From: JBBQSN01 sp038213835
GTDB taxonomy: Bacteria > Actinomycetota > Actinomycetes > Actinomycetales > CAWJMD01
Assembly (NCBI GenBank): GCA_038213835.1
Contig: JBBQSN010000041.1
Span: 1 to 23,661, forward strand
DNA: 23,661 nucleotides
Direction of reading: 5' to 3'
Shown here: one piece after another, positions 7,585 to 16,032 of the stretch
Layout of the letters: each line of letters begins with the position of its first letter
Position numbering within the stretch: position 1 is the stretch's first letter
The notes under the pieces: model-generated
What the model was told of the DNA's origin: nothing
The model's input: only the letters and a program-made list of their open reading frames with translations
Database searches by the model: none
Program-made: the position numbers and the translations under genes

Positions 7585-8430
7585 ATGACTCCGACACCGT
7601 CCGCCGCCGATGCGGGACGCACCGTCCGCGCCGCGGGCAACAGCGAGTGGCTCGAACGGCTGGCGCGCGCCGGCTACGTCGTCGACGGCGTGCTGCACGT
7701 CCTCCTGGGCGTGATCATCGGCCAGCTGGCCCTGGGTGGGTCCTCCGGGGACGAGGCCTCGCAGTCCGGGGCGCTCTCCGACCTCGCGTCGACCTCGTTC
7801 GGCGGGTTCGCCCTCTGGGTCTCCGTCGTGGCCTTCGCCGCTCTCGGGATCTGGCAGGCGATCAACGCGGTGTCGGGCGTGGGGACCGGCGGCTTCCACC
7901 GGGATGACGCCAGCCAGGCGGCCGACCGGGTCAAGTCGGCGGCCAAGGCGGTGCTGTACCTGGGCCTGGCGCTGACGGCGTTCCGGTTCACCCAGGGCCA
8001 GGGCGCCTCTCAGGCCGACCAGAGCCAGGACGTCACCGCGACCCTGGTGCAGAGCGGACCGGGACGGCTGCTCGTCGGCGTCGCCGGCCTGGTGGTGATC
8101 GGCGTCGGCGGCTACCTCGTCTACAAGGGCGCGACCAAGAAGTTCCTCGAGGACCTGACCGGGACGAGCGGCAGCCACGAGATCGGCACCGCCATCCGCT
8201 ATCTCGGCATGGCTGGCTACATCGCCAAGGGCATCGCGATCGTCGTGCTCGGCGGCATCTTCGTGTTCGCCGCGCTCCAGGCCGACGCCTCGGAGGCGAC
8301 CGGTCTCGACGGTGCCTTCCGCACGATCGGCGAGCAGCCCTTCGGTCCGTACCTGCTCGTCCTGATGGGCCTGGGGATCGCCGCGTTCGGCGTCTACCTG
8401 TTCGCCCGGGCCCGCTACCAGCGGATGTGA
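7585..8430 (+). CDS. DUF1206 family integral membrane protein
   Basis: This 281-residue membrane protein matches the actinobacterial DUF1206 family, which is built from three related two-helix units. The repeated pattern is visible: LARAGYVVDGVLHVLLGVI near residue 30, VKSAAKAVLYLGLALTAF in the middle and IRYLGMAGYIAKGIAIVVLGG near 215. Each begins with a small amphipathic G-Y/L-G segment and is followed by a second hydrophobic helix. The function of the family is not known to me. I chose ATG 7585 because the homology begins soon after it and a purine-rich GAAGGGGTGGGG precedes it. The much longer upstream frame overlaps two clear genes and is not coding. It converges on the DUF885 gene. Confidence 0.9.
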   Translation: MTPTPSAADAGRTVRAAGNSEWLERLARAGYVVDGVLHVLLGVIIGQLALGGSSGDEASQSGALSDLASTSFGGFALWVSVVAFAALGIWQAINAVSGVGTGGFHRDDASQAADRVKSAAKAVLYLGLALTAFRFTQGQGASQADQSQDVTATLVQSGPGRLLVGVAGLVVIGVGGYLVYKGATKKFLEDLTGTSGSHEIGTAIRYLGMAGYIAKGIAIVVLGGIFVFAALQADASEATGLDGAFRTIGEQPFGPYLLVLMGLGIAAFGVYLFARARYQRM

Positions 8431-8439
8431 CCTGTCCCT

Positions 8440-8479
8440 GTCAGCACCTCGACCAGCTGAGCGCAGGTGAGGTGCTGAC
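8440..8479. terminator. Bidirectional terminator-like inverted repeat between convergent genes
   Basis: GTCAGCACCTC (8440-8450) is perfectly complementary to GAGGTGCTGAC (8469-8479), giving an 11-bp stem with an 18-base loop. It fills most of the 61 bases between the DUF1206 and DUF885 stop codons. Its position between converging genes suggests shared termination, although neither side has a strong T-run. Confidence 0.65.
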
Positions 8480-8491
8480 GGGCCGTGCAGG

Positions 8492-10237
8492 TCAGAGCGC
8501 GCCGAGCTCCTCGACCAGGTCGTCCAGACCCAGGGCGCCCATCGACAGCGCGGCCATGTGCCAGGCCTTGAGGTCGAAGGTCTCGCCGCGGGCCTCGTGC
8601 GCCTGCTGCGCGGCGTCCCGGCCCGCCAGCCAGGCCCGCTCGCCGAGCTTGTACGAGATCGCCTGGCCGGGCCAACCCAGGTAGCGGGTGATCTCGCTGT
8701 CGAGGAAGTCGCTCGACCGGCCCGAGTGCGCCCCGAAGAACGCGCGCGCGCGCTCGGGAGTCCAGGGCTGGCCGGGATCGACCGGTGAGTCGTCCGGGAC
8801 GGTGAGTCCGAGGTGCATCCCGATGTCGATGACGACCCGCACCGCCCGCATCATCTGGGCGTCGAGGTAACCCATCCGCGCGGGGGTGTCGAGGTAGCCG
8901 AGCTCGTCCATCAGCCGCTCCGCGTACAGCGCCCAGCCCTCGGTCGCACCGCTCGAGGAGCCGAGGGACGTCTGGTAGAGCGACAGCTGGGGGGCCACGT
9001 GCACCCACTGCGCCAGCTGGAGGTGGTGACCCGGGACGCCCTCGTGGTACCAGGTGCTCACCAGGTCCCAGACCGGGAACCGCTCGCGGCCCAGCGTCGG
9101 CAGCCAGGTGCGGCCCGGCCGCGAGAAGTCGATGGAGGGACGCGAGTAGTAGGGCGCCGCGGCGGAGCCGGGGGGCGCGATCATCGCCTCCACCGTCCGG
9201 ATCGGCTCGGCGATGTCGAAGTGCGTGCCGTGCAGGTCGGTGATCGCGGTGTCCATCATCTGCTGCAGCCACTCGCGCACCTGCTCGACGCCCTCGACCG
9301 CTTCGCCGTGGGTGTCGAGGTGATGCATCGCCTCCAGCGGGGTGGAGCCGGGCAGCACCTCCTCGGCGGCCTCGCGCATCAGGGCATCGAGCCGCTTGTA
9401 CTCCGACCATCCCCAGGCGTAGGCCTCCTCGGGGTCGAGGTCGGTGCCCGCCATCTGCCGGGCACCCAGCACGTACCGCTCGCGGCCGACGGCGTCGGGG
9501 GTCCCGGCAGCGGCGGGCAGGTAGGTCTCGGCGAGGTAGGCGCGCAGCTGCGCCACCCCGGTGGCCGCCGCGTCGGCCGCGGCGTCGAGCTCGGTCCGCA
9601 ACGAGTCCGGGCCGCCCTCGCCCAGCCCGTGGAACCAGGTACGGTCTCCGGCCACCCACTCGTCCAGCTGGCCCACCAGCGTCTGCACCTGCAGCGGCGC
9701 CGCGAACAGCCCCTGGGTGCGGCCGAGCTCGAGGCTGCGGGTGTGCGAGGCGTAGGCCTCCGGCACCCGGGCCATCCGGCGCGCGACGGCGCCCCAGTCC
9801 TCGTCCGTGGCCATCGGCATCATCGTGAAGAGCTGCCGCACCGCCTGGGCCGGGCCGAAGATGTTGCGGATCGTGCGCAGGTTCTCGCCGGCCTCGGACG
9901 ACGCCAGCCCGACCCCGAGCCGCTCGCGCAGCAACCGGGCGCAGCGGCGCTCGGCGGCGTCCAGCCCGTCCGGCCCGGCGGCGGCCTCGATCGAGTCGAG
10001 CTCGTGCAGCACGGACGAGGCGAGGTCGTCGCGGGCCTGCTGGCCCTCGGGTGACAGGTCCGGCACGCGGTCGTCGTGCGGCCGCAGGCCGAGCCCGGTC
10101 GCGACCATCGTGTCCAGGTCGGCCATCGCGTGCACGTACCGGTCGGCCAGGGCGCGCGGGGTCGCCGGGTCCGGGTCGGCCGCACCGGTGCTCTCGGCGG
10201 AGGTGGTCGGGGCGTCGTCGGGTCGCGAGGTGGTCAC
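8492..10237 (-). CDS. DUF885 family zinc peptidase-like protein
   Basis: The 581-residue product belongs to the DUF885 family, which resembles M2/M3-type metallopeptidases. The zinc site WYHEGVPGHHLQ lies at about residues 393-404, and the downstream glutamate motif EGWALYAERLM lies about 35 residues later. The conserved C-terminal segment YLGWPGQAISYKLGER is also present. It has no signal peptide, so it is probably cytosolic. The chosen start is GTG 10237, preceded by AGGATGGG; an in-frame upstream extension to 10324 has no family match. It is transcribed divergently from the RecQ-like gene across 215 bases. Substrate and role are unknown. Confidence 0.92.
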   Translation of the reverse strand: MTTSRPDDAPTTSAESTGAADPDPATPRALADRYVHAMADLDTMVATGLGLRPHDDRVPDLSPEGQQARDDLASSVLHELDSIEAAAGPDGLDAAERRCARLLRERLGVGLASSEAGENLRTIRNIFGPAQAVRQLFTMMPMATDEDWGAVARRMARVPEAYASHTRSLELGRTQGLFAAPLQVQTLVGQLDEWVAGDRTWFHGLGEGGPDSLRTELDAAADAAATGVAQLRAYLAETYLPAAAGTPDAVGRERYVLGARQMAGTDLDPEEAYAWGWSEYKRLDALMREAAEEVLPGSTPLEAMHHLDTHGEAVEGVEQVREWLQQMMDTAITDLHGTHFDIAEPIRTVEAMIAPPGSAAAPYYSRPSIDFSRPGRTWLPTLGRERFPVWDLVSTWYHEGVPGHHLQLAQWVHVAPQLSLYQTSLGSSSGATEGWALYAERLMDELGYLDTPARMGYLDAQMMRAVRVVIDIGMHLGLTVPDDSPVDPGQPWTPERARAFFGAHSGRSSDFLDSEITRYLGWPGQAISYKLGERAWLAGRDAAQQAHEARGETFDLKAWHMAALSMGALGLDDLVEELGAL

Positions 10238-10340
10238 CGGCCCATCCTGCCGACATCTCCCGAGCGGCACCCGTCGGGGTCGGAGGCCGGCCGGCACCCG
10301 CGGCAACGAGTGGCAGCGGTTCACCGCCGGTGCGTCCGTC

Positions 10341-10364
10341 CCGCTGATCGTGCCGCTGATCGTG
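10341..10364. repeat. Exact tandem duplication of a 12-bp unit
   Basis: CCGCTGATCGTG occurs twice, head to tail, in the 215-base divergent region between the DUF885 and RecQ-like genes. Nothing else gene-like is seen in that region apart from the hairpin at 10386-10408. The repeat may be a binding site or a chance slippage product. Confidence 0.7.
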
Positions 10365-10385
10365 GTCGTCCCTGCGGCGCTCTTT

Positions 10386-10408
10386 CGTCTGCGGTCTGCT
10401 CGCAGACG
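10386..10408. promoter_or_regulatory. Perfect 8-bp inverted repeat upstream of the RecQ-like gene
   Basis: CGTCTGCG (10386-10393) and CGCAGACG (10401-10408) are exact inverse complements around a seven-base loop. The site ends 44 bases before the first possible GTG of the helicase gene. It does not match the actinobacterial LexA box as I know it. It could be an operator or a structured element. Confidence 0.5.
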
Positions 10409-10452
10409 GCGTCGAGGGCTGACCCCGGGGACGACCCGACCCGACCTCTAGC

Positions 10453-12642
10453 GTGGGGAAGGTGAGCCACCCGACGAGCACGCCAGCCGACAGCCCGACC
10501 ACGGACAGCCGGACCACCGACCTGCGGGCCCGCGCCGACGAGATCCTGCGCGCGCTGACCGGCCGGGAGGACGCAGCGTTCCGCGAAGGCCAGTGGGAGG
10601 CGGTCGAGGCGCTGGTGGCACGGCGCGAGCGGGCCCTGGTCGTCCAGCGCACCGGGTGGGGCAAGTCTGCTGTGTACTTCGTCGCCACCGCCCTGCTGCG
10701 CGAGCAGGGCGCCGGCCCCACCCTGCTGGTCTCCCCGCTGCTCGCCCTGATGCGCGACCAGGTGGGCGCCGCCGCCCGCGCGGGCGTGCGCGCCGACCAG
10801 GTCAGCTCGGCGAACGCCACCGAGTGGGGCGAGGTCACGGCGCGCGTCCGGGCCGGCGAGGTCGACGTCCTGCTCATCTCCCCGGAGCGGCTCACCAACC
10901 CGCGGTTCCGCGACGAGGTGCTCCCCGACCTCGTGGGCGGCTGCGGCATGCTCGTGGTCGACGAGGCGCACTGCATCTCCGACTGGGGGCACGACTTCCG
11001 TCCCGACTACCGCCGCATCCGCGAGCTGCTCGGCGAGCTGCCCTCCGGCACACCGGTGCTGGCCACCACGGCGACCGCCAACACCCGCGTCGTCGAGGAC
11101 GTCGAGGCGCAGCTGACGGCGGGTCCCGGCGGCGCGCCCGTCCCGGTCACGACGGTCCGCGGTCCGTTGGCCCGCACGTCGCTCCGGCTCGGCGTGCTGG
11201 CCCTGCCGGACGCCGCGTCCCGGGTGGCCTGGCTCGACGCCCACCTCGACACCCTGCCCGGCAGCGGCATCGTCTACGCCCTGACCGTCGCCGCCGCGCA
11301 GGAGACCGCGGAGGTGCTGCGCGCGTCCGGGCACCCGGTGCTGGCGTACTCCGGCCGCACCGACGACGCCGAGCGCCGCGAGGCGGAGGAGGCGCTGCGC
11401 CGCAACGAGATCAAGGCGCTCGTGGCCACCTCCGCGCTCGGGATGGGCTTCGACAAGCCCGACCTCGGGTTCGTCGTGCACCTCGGTTCGCCGTCGTCGC
11501 CGGTCAGCTACTACCAGCAGGTGGGTCGCGCCGGTCGTGCGCTGGAACGGGCCGATGTCCTGCTGCTGCCCGGACCGGAGGACCGGCCGATCTGGGCCTG
11601 GTTCGCCACCTCCTCCATGCCACGCCAGGAGGACGCGGAGGCAGTGCTCGACGCCCTGGGCGCCAGCCCGAAGCCGTTGTCCACCACCGTGCTGGAGACG
11701 GCCGCGAACGTCCGCAAGAGCCGACTCGAGCTGCTCCTCAAGGTGCTCGCGGTCGACGGCGCGGTCCGTCGCGAGGGCAGCGGATGGACGTCCACCGGGA
11801 AGCCGTGGAGCTACGACGAGGACCGCTACACCCGCGTGGCCCAGGCCCGCGAGGACGAGCAGGACGCCATGCTCGCCTACCAGCGGCTCGAGCCGCCCTC
11901 GTGCCGGATGGCGTTCCTGCAGCACTCGCTCGACGACCCGACGGCGGCCCCGTGCGGTCGGTGCGACCTCTGCGCCGGTGCCTGGTTCCCTGCCGAGGTG
12001 CCGGAGCAGGCCCGCACGAGGGCCGATGCCGCGCTGCACCGCCCCGGCGTGGTCGTCGACCCCCGCAGGCTGTGGCCCACCGGTATGGACCGGCTGGGCG
12101 TGCCGGTCAAGGGCAGGATCCCCCCGGACGAGCAGGCCGAACCCGGCCGCGCGGTCGCCCGGCTCACCGACCTCGGGTGGGGGCCGGTGCTGCGCCAGGT
12201 GCTCGACGACCGCTCGCCGGACAACCCGCTCGGGGACGTGCTGCTGCAGGCGTGCGTCCAGGTGCTGCACGACTGGGGCTGGCAGACCCGACCCGCGGGC
12301 GTCGTCACGATCTCCTCGCGGCAGCGACCGCGGCTGGTCACCTCCACCGGTGAGCGGATAGCGCAGGTCGGGCGGCTGCCGTACCTGGGCGCGGTCGAGC
12401 CGGTCGGGCCGGGTCCGCAGGGCGAGCACGGTGGCAACAGCGCGTACCGCCTCGCCGGTGTCTGGGACCGCCTGGAGGTCGGCGAGGAGCTGCGAGCCAC
12501 CCTGGCCGGGCTGGACGGCGCCCCGGTGCTCCTGGTCGACGACCTCGCCGACTCCCGCTGGACGCTCACGGTCGCCGTCCGGGCGCTGCGGCGCGCGGGC
12601 TCCGGCCCGGTGCTCCCGCTGGTGCTCGCCGTCGCCGGGTGA
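10453..12642 (+). CDS. RecQ-family DNA helicase with C-terminal phosphoribosyltransferase-like domain
   Basis: The protein is 729 residues from GTG 10453, or 726 from GTG 10462. It has the RecQ superfamily 2 helicase core: Walker A RTGWGKS at about 66-72, Walker B DEAHCISDWGHDFRPDY from 170, and motif VI YYQQVGRAGRA. A four-cysteine zinc site near residue 500 (Cys in SCRMAF plus CGRCDLC) follows. It unwinds DNA in repair. The C-terminal 200 residues are extra compared with RecQ. They end in VLLVDDLADSRWTLTVAVRAL, which resembles the PRPP-binding loop of type I phosphoribosyltransferases. A TAGCGT hexamer at 10449-10454, seven bases before GTG 10462, suggests leaderless translation from that second start. 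The start remains uncertain. Confidence 0.92.
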   Translation: MGKVSHPTSTPADSPTTDSRTTDLRARADEILRALTGREDAAFREGQWEAVEALVARRERALVVQRTGWGKSAVYFVATALLREQGAGPTLLVSPLLALMRDQVGAAARAGVRADQVSSANATEWGEVTARVRAGEVDVLLISPERLTNPRFRDEVLPDLVGGCGMLVVDEAHCISDWGHDFRPDYRRIRELLGELPSGTPVLATTATANTRVVEDVEAQLTAGPGGAPVPVTTVRGPLARTSLRLGVLALPDAASRVAWLDAHLDTLPGSGIVYALTVAAAQETAEVLRASGHPVLAYSGRTDDAERREAEEALRRNEIKALVATSALGMGFDKPDLGFVVHLGSPSSPVSYYQQVGRAGRALERADVLLLPGPEDRPIWAWFATSSMPRQEDAEAVLDALGASPKPLSTTVLETAANVRKSRLELLLKVLAVDGAVRREGSGWTSTGKPWSYDEDRYTRVAQAREDEQDAMLAYQRLEPPSCRMAFLQHSLDDPTAAPCGRCDLCAGAWFPAEVPEQARTRADAALHRPGVVVDPRRLWPTGMDRLGVPVKGRIPPDEQAEPGRAVARLTDLGWGPVLRQVLDDRSPDNPLGDVLLQACVQVLHDWGWQTRPAGVVTISSRQRPRLVTSTGERIAQVGRLPYLGAVEPVGPGPQGEHGGNSAYRLAGVWDRLEVGEELRATLAGLDGAPVLLVDDLADSRWTLTVAVRALRRAGSGPVLPLVLAVAG

Positions 12643-12720
12643 GCCACGCCCGGTTCGCGATGGACGGTCACCTTGCTGTCGGTGCACGTGGCTGACCTTC
12701 CCTGCGGCTCCGGCCGCTGA

Positions 12721-12753
12721 GTTCGCCGAGCGTTCACCGACCGGTCCGTCCTG
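12721..12753 (+). promoter_or_regulatory. Candidate PHO box (PhoP direct repeats) upstream of phoD
   Basis: Three adjacent 11-base units occur here: GTTCGCCGAGC (12721), GTTCACCGACC (12732) and a weaker GGTCCGTCCTG (12743). This matches the pattern of direct 11-bp repeats beginning G(G/T)TCA that the PhoP response regulator binds in Streptomyces and relatives. The block ends 40 bases before the phoD ATG, a suitable place for activation. A further single half-match, GGTCACCTTGC, lies at 12666. That PhoP regulates this gene is inferred. Confidence 0.65.
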
Positions 12754-12793
12754 GTTGGTCCCATTCAGCGCCGTGGGTCGGCAGGCTCCTGGC

Positions 12794-14395
12794 ATGACCT
12801 CCTCAGTCACCGCGCCCGCCCTGTCCGGTCAGCCCCCACGAACCCTGGCCCGCCGCACCCTCCTGGTCGGCGGTGCCGGCACGCTCGCCGCCGTCGCCGC
12901 GCCTGCGCTCGTGCAGCCGGCGCTGGCCGCGAACCGGGGCCGGCTCGGGCCGGTCTTCGCGCTCGGGGTCGCGAGCGGGGACCCGACGCCCCGCGGGGTC
13001 GTGCTGTGGACCCGGCTGGCCCGCGACCCGATCGCCGAGGACGGCCTCGGCGCGATGCCGACGCGCGACATCGCGATGAGCTGGCAGCTGGCCGAGGACC
13101 CCGGGTTCGCGCGGATCGCCAGGTCGGGCTCGGTGACGGCACGGCGCAAGAACGCGCACAGCGTCCACGTCGAGGTGAACGGCCTGCGTCCCGGACGCGA
13201 GTACTGGTACCGCTTCCGGGCCGCGGGCGAGATCAGCCCGGTCGGCCGGACCCTGACCACGCCGGCCCCCGGGTCCACGACGCCTCTCGTCCTCGCCGCT
13301 GCGAGCTGCGCGCAGTACGAGCACGGCTTCTTCACCGCGTACCGGCGGATGGCCGAGCAGCAGCCCGACCTCGTCGTGCACCTCGGCGACTACCAGTACG
13401 AGTACCGGGCGGGCAGCTATGTGGCGCCCGGTGGCAACGTCCGCGACCACCGTGGGCCCGAGACCGAGACCCTGGCCGGCTACCGGCAGCGGCACGCGCA
13501 GTACAAGTCCGACGCCGACCTGCAGGCCGCGCACGCTGCGTCACCGTGGGTCGTCACCTGGGACGACCACGAGGTCGACAACAACTGGGCCGACGAGGTG
13601 CCGGAGAACATCCAGCCCTACTTCCTCGAGCGTCGCGCCAACGCGTTCCGTGCCTTCTACGAGAACATGCCGCTGCGGCGCAGCTCGGTCCCCGTGGGCA
13701 TCGACATGCAGATGTACCGCCGGGTCGAGTGGGGGGCCATCGCGAGCCTGCACGTGCTCGACACCCGCCAGTACCGCGACGACCAGGCGTGTGGCGACGG
13801 CGCGCGGACCGGGTGCGCCGATGCGCTCGACCCCTCGCGCACCATCACCGGAGACGCCCAGGAGGATTGGCTGCTCGACGGACTCGCGCGGTCGCAGGCC
13901 CGGTGGCAGCTTCTCGGGCAGCAGGTCTTCTTCTCGCAGCGCGACTTCGCCGCCGGTGCGGTGCAGACCTTCTCGATGGACGGCTGGGACGGCTACACGG
14001 CCTCGCGCGAGCGGATCCTCACCGGCATGGCCGACCGCGGGGTGGAGAACCCCGTGGTGCTGACCGGCGACGTGCACCGCCACTACGCGGCCGAGATCAA
14101 GTCCGACTTCGACGACCCGGCCTCGGCCACGGTCGGCGTGGAGCTGGTGACGACGTCGATCTCCACCGGCGGCGACGGCATCGACATGGACCCGGCCACC
14201 GCCGCGCAGCTCGTCGAGAACCCGCACATCAAGCTCGTCAACAGCCAGCGCGGCTACGTGCAGCTGCGCCTCACCGACACCGAGATGCAGTCCGAGTTCA
14301 AGGTGCTGCCGTACGTGCAGCGCCCCGGTGCCCCCCTCACCACCAGGGCCCGGTTCGTGACGCCGGCCGGCGCCCCCGGGCTGCACCCCGCCTGA
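12794..14395 (+). CDS. phoD: Alkaline phosphatase/phosphodiesterase PhoD, Tat-exported
   Basis: PhoD enzymes release phosphate from phosphomonoesters and phosphodiesters outside the cell with a Ca/Fe metal centre. The 533-residue product starts with a twin-arginine signal: RRTLLVG at residues 20-26, a hydrophobic Ala-rich stretch and a probable cleavage after PALAA. A PhoD N-terminal domain follows (FALGVASGDPTPRGVVLWTRL). Metal-site motifs are VVHLGDYQYEY, WDDHEVDNNWADE and VVLTGDVHRHYAAEI. The ATG at 12794 is the only start giving an intact Tat signal; the longer upstream frame overlaps the helicase gene. PHO-box-like repeats precede it, so phosphate starvation control is likely. Confidence 0.95.
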   Translation: MTSSVTAPALSGQPPRTLARRTLLVGGAGTLAAVAAPALVQPALAANRGRLGPVFALGVASGDPTPRGVVLWTRLARDPIAEDGLGAMPTRDIAMSWQLAEDPGFARIARSGSVTARRKNAHSVHVEVNGLRPGREYWYRFRAAGEISPVGRTLTTPAPGSTTPLVLAAASCAQYEHGFFTAYRRMAEQQPDLVVHLGDYQYEYRAGSYVAPGGNVRDHRGPETETLAGYRQRHAQYKSDADLQAAHAASPWVVTWDDHEVDNNWADEVPENIQPYFLERRANAFRAFYENMPLRRSSVPVGIDMQMYRRVEWGAIASLHVLDTRQYRDDQACGDGARTGCADALDPSRTITGDAQEDWLLDGLARSQARWQLLGQQVFFSQRDFAAGAVQTFSMDGWDGYTASRERILTGMADRGVENPVVLTGDVHRHYAAEIKSDFDDPASATVGVELVTTSISTGGDGIDMDPATAAQLVENPHIKLVNSQRGYVQLRLTDTEMQSEFKVLPYVQRPGAPLTTRARFVTPAGAPGLHPA

Positions 14396-14396
14396 T

Positions 14397-14411
14397 CCGC
14401 CCGACGGGCGG
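14397..14411 (+). terminator. GC-rich hairpin after phoD
   Basis: CCGCCC (14397-14402) pairs with GGGCGG (14406-14411) around a three-base loop, immediately after the phoD stop codon. There is no T-run. Its position before a new gene with its own ribosome site suggests termination or attenuation. Confidence 0.4.
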
Positions 14412-14517
14412 GGACGTGACGCGGGCGACTCGGCGCGGACACACCACGGCAACATGCGGACGTCATCATCGACAGGCACCGAGGGGTGCAGGTTCCGAGG
14501 AGGCCCGAGGAGGCACC

Positions 14518-15195
14518 GTGCTCGTCCGGATCAGGCTCACCGTCCCCGACCGGCCCGGGACGCTCGGGCTGGTCGCCTCGTCGATCGGCGCGGCCGGGGC
14601 CGACGTCGTGCAGGTCGAGGTGCTCAGCGCCGAGAACGGTCGTGCGGTCGACGACGTCCACGTCAGCGTGCACGACTCCGCCCACCTCGACCTTGTGCGT
14701 CTGGCCCTGCAGGGCACGCCCGGCGTGAGTGTCGACGGCGTGCTGCAGTCGCCTCCCCCGGTCACCGGCCACGCCGAGCTCGAGCTGGCGGCGCGGATGG
14801 TCGCCCAGCCCGGGCGCGCCCTGCACACCCTGGTCGACGGCGCACCGGCCGCGATCGGCGCCGACTGGGCCGCGATCCTCTCGGGCGGCGGCGAGGCGTC
14901 CGAGGGCGCGCTCGACGTCGTCGACACGATGGAGCTGGCCGGCATCCGCGCGCCGGCGCGCCTGCCCGGCCTGGAGGGCGGCCTGCCGCTGCGTGTGGGG
15001 TCGCCCCGCGTGAGGCTCTCGGACGGGCGGAACGCCGTGGGGTCGGCGCTGGTGCCGATCGGCAGCGACGACGGCCTGGGCCTGCTCGTGGTCCGGGAGG
15101 ACGGCCCGGCCTTCCACCTGGCCGAGACCTTCCGGCTGGCCGAGCTCGGCCGGATCGCCGGCGTCGTGGTGCTGCGCTCACCCGTCCCGGGCTGA
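14518..15195 (+). CDS. ACT-domain protein with GAF-like C-terminus
   Basis: The 225-residue protein begins with an ACT-domain pattern (residues 1-75). The first strand is VRIRLTVPDRPGTLGLVASSIGAAGADVVQVEVL, read here as two pieces, with the ligand-loop D-R-P-G-T-L visible. ACT domains bind amino acids or similar small ligands and regulate enzymes. The C-terminal half ends in LGLLVVREDGPAFHLAE followed by TFRLAELGRIAGVVV, which is like the last strand and helix of a GAF domain. No catalytic domain is present, so it is probably a sensor or adaptor. The GTG start is supported by GAGGAGG at six to seven bases. The 122 bases before it hold only the phoD hairpin. Partner and ligand are unknown. Confidence 0.78.
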   Translation: MLVRIRLTVPDRPGTLGLVASSIGAAGADVVQVEVLSAENGRAVDDVHVSVHDSAHLDLVRLALQGTPGVSVDGVLQSPPPVTGHAELELAARMVAQPGRALHTLVDGAPAAIGADWAAILSGGGEASEGALDVVDTMELAGIRAPARLPGLEGGLPLRVGSPRVRLSDGRNAVGSALVPIGSDDGLGLLVVREDGPAFHLAETFRLAELGRIAGVVVLRSPVPG

Positions 15196-15261
15196 GGCCC
15201 CTCGTCGTCCGGGTAGGTTCCCAGCTGGAGACCCACCGACGGACGGACGGAGGACGTTGAG

Positions 15262-16023
15262 ATGGCTGACCTGGCCGGCAAGGTCGCACTCGTGACGGGC
15301 GGGGCCGGGGGCATCGGCAGCGCCACGGCCCGCAGGCTCTCGGCCGAGGGTGCGAGCGTCGCGGTGCTCGACCTCGACGAGTCGGCGGCGGCAGCCGTGG
15401 CCCAGGAGCTCTCGTCGAGCCCCGCGAAGGCCGTCGGCATCGGCTGCGACGTCACCGACGGCGGGTCCGTCCAGGCGGCGGTCGAGCGCACCGTGGCCGA
15501 GCTGGGCGGCATCCACGTCGCGGTGAACAACGCGGGCGTCACCCGCGACAACCTGCTGTTCAAGCTGACCGAGGACGACTGGGACACCGTGATGGCGGTG
15601 CACCTGCGCGGCGCCTACCTGGTGTCGAAAGCCGTTCAGGCGCACTTCGTCCCGCAGAAGTGGGGACGCATCATCAACCTCTCGTCCGTCTCGGCCCTGG
15701 GGAACCGCGGCCAGGCGAACTACTCGGCGGCCAAGATGGGCCTGCAGGGATTCACCCGCACGCTGGCGATCGAGCTCGGGCCGTTCGGCGTCACGGTCAA
15801 CGCCGTCGCTCCCGGCTTCATCGTCACGGCCATGACCGACGCCACCGCGAGGCGGATCGGCATGGAGCCGGAGGCCTACCAGGCCGCCGCCGCCGAGCGG
15901 ACCCCTGTGCGCCGGGTGGGGCACCCCGAGGACATCGCGAACGCGATCGCGTTCCTGGCCAGCGAGAGCGCCTCGTTCGTCACGGGACAGACCCTGTACG
16001 TCGACGGCGGCTCGACCCTCTGA
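15262..16023 (+). CDS. Short-chain dehydrogenase, 3-oxoacyl-ACP reductase (FabG) type
   Basis: This 253-residue NAD(P)-dependent reductase has the classical SDR features. The cofactor loop is TGGAGGIG at residues 12-19 and NNAG is at 89-92. The catalytic Ser142, Tyr154 and Lys158 are in INLSSVS and YSAAK, and the PGFIVTAMT segment and C-terminal FVTGQTLYVDGG complete the fold. Members reduce 3-oxoacyl-ACP in fatty acid synthesis or related 3-oxoacyl thioesters. The acidic residue ending strand 2 (VLDLDE) suggests a preference for NAD(H), which is inference. A GGAGGA ribosome site lies eight bases before ATG. A TAGGTT hexamer at 15214-15219 could be a -10 element. No other fab genes are adjacent, so it may be one of several paralogues. 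Confidence 0.93.
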   Translation: MADLAGKVALVTGGAGGIGSATARRLSAEGASVAVLDLDESAAAAVAQELSSSPAKAVGIGCDVTDGGSVQAAVERTVAELGGIHVAVNNAGVTRDNLLFKLTEDDWDTVMAVHLRGAYLVSKAVQAHFVPQKWGRIINLSSVSALGNRGQANYSAAKMGLQGFTRTLAIELGPFGVTVNAVAPGFIVTAMTDATARRIGMEPEAYQAAAAERTPVRRVGHPEDIANAIAFLASESASFVTGQTLYVDGGSTL

Positions 16024-16032
16024 GGGTGCGAG

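Noticed and set aside
10386..10408. Inverted repeat as a LexA/SOS box for the helicase
   Set aside because: It does not match the actinobacterial TCGAAC-N4-GTTCGA pattern. It is kept only as an unassigned inverted repeat.
10321..12810. 829-residue minus-strand open frame
   Set aside because: It is a mirror of the RecQ-like gene. It has no recognisable domains and is dominated by Gly/Arg/Ala/His.
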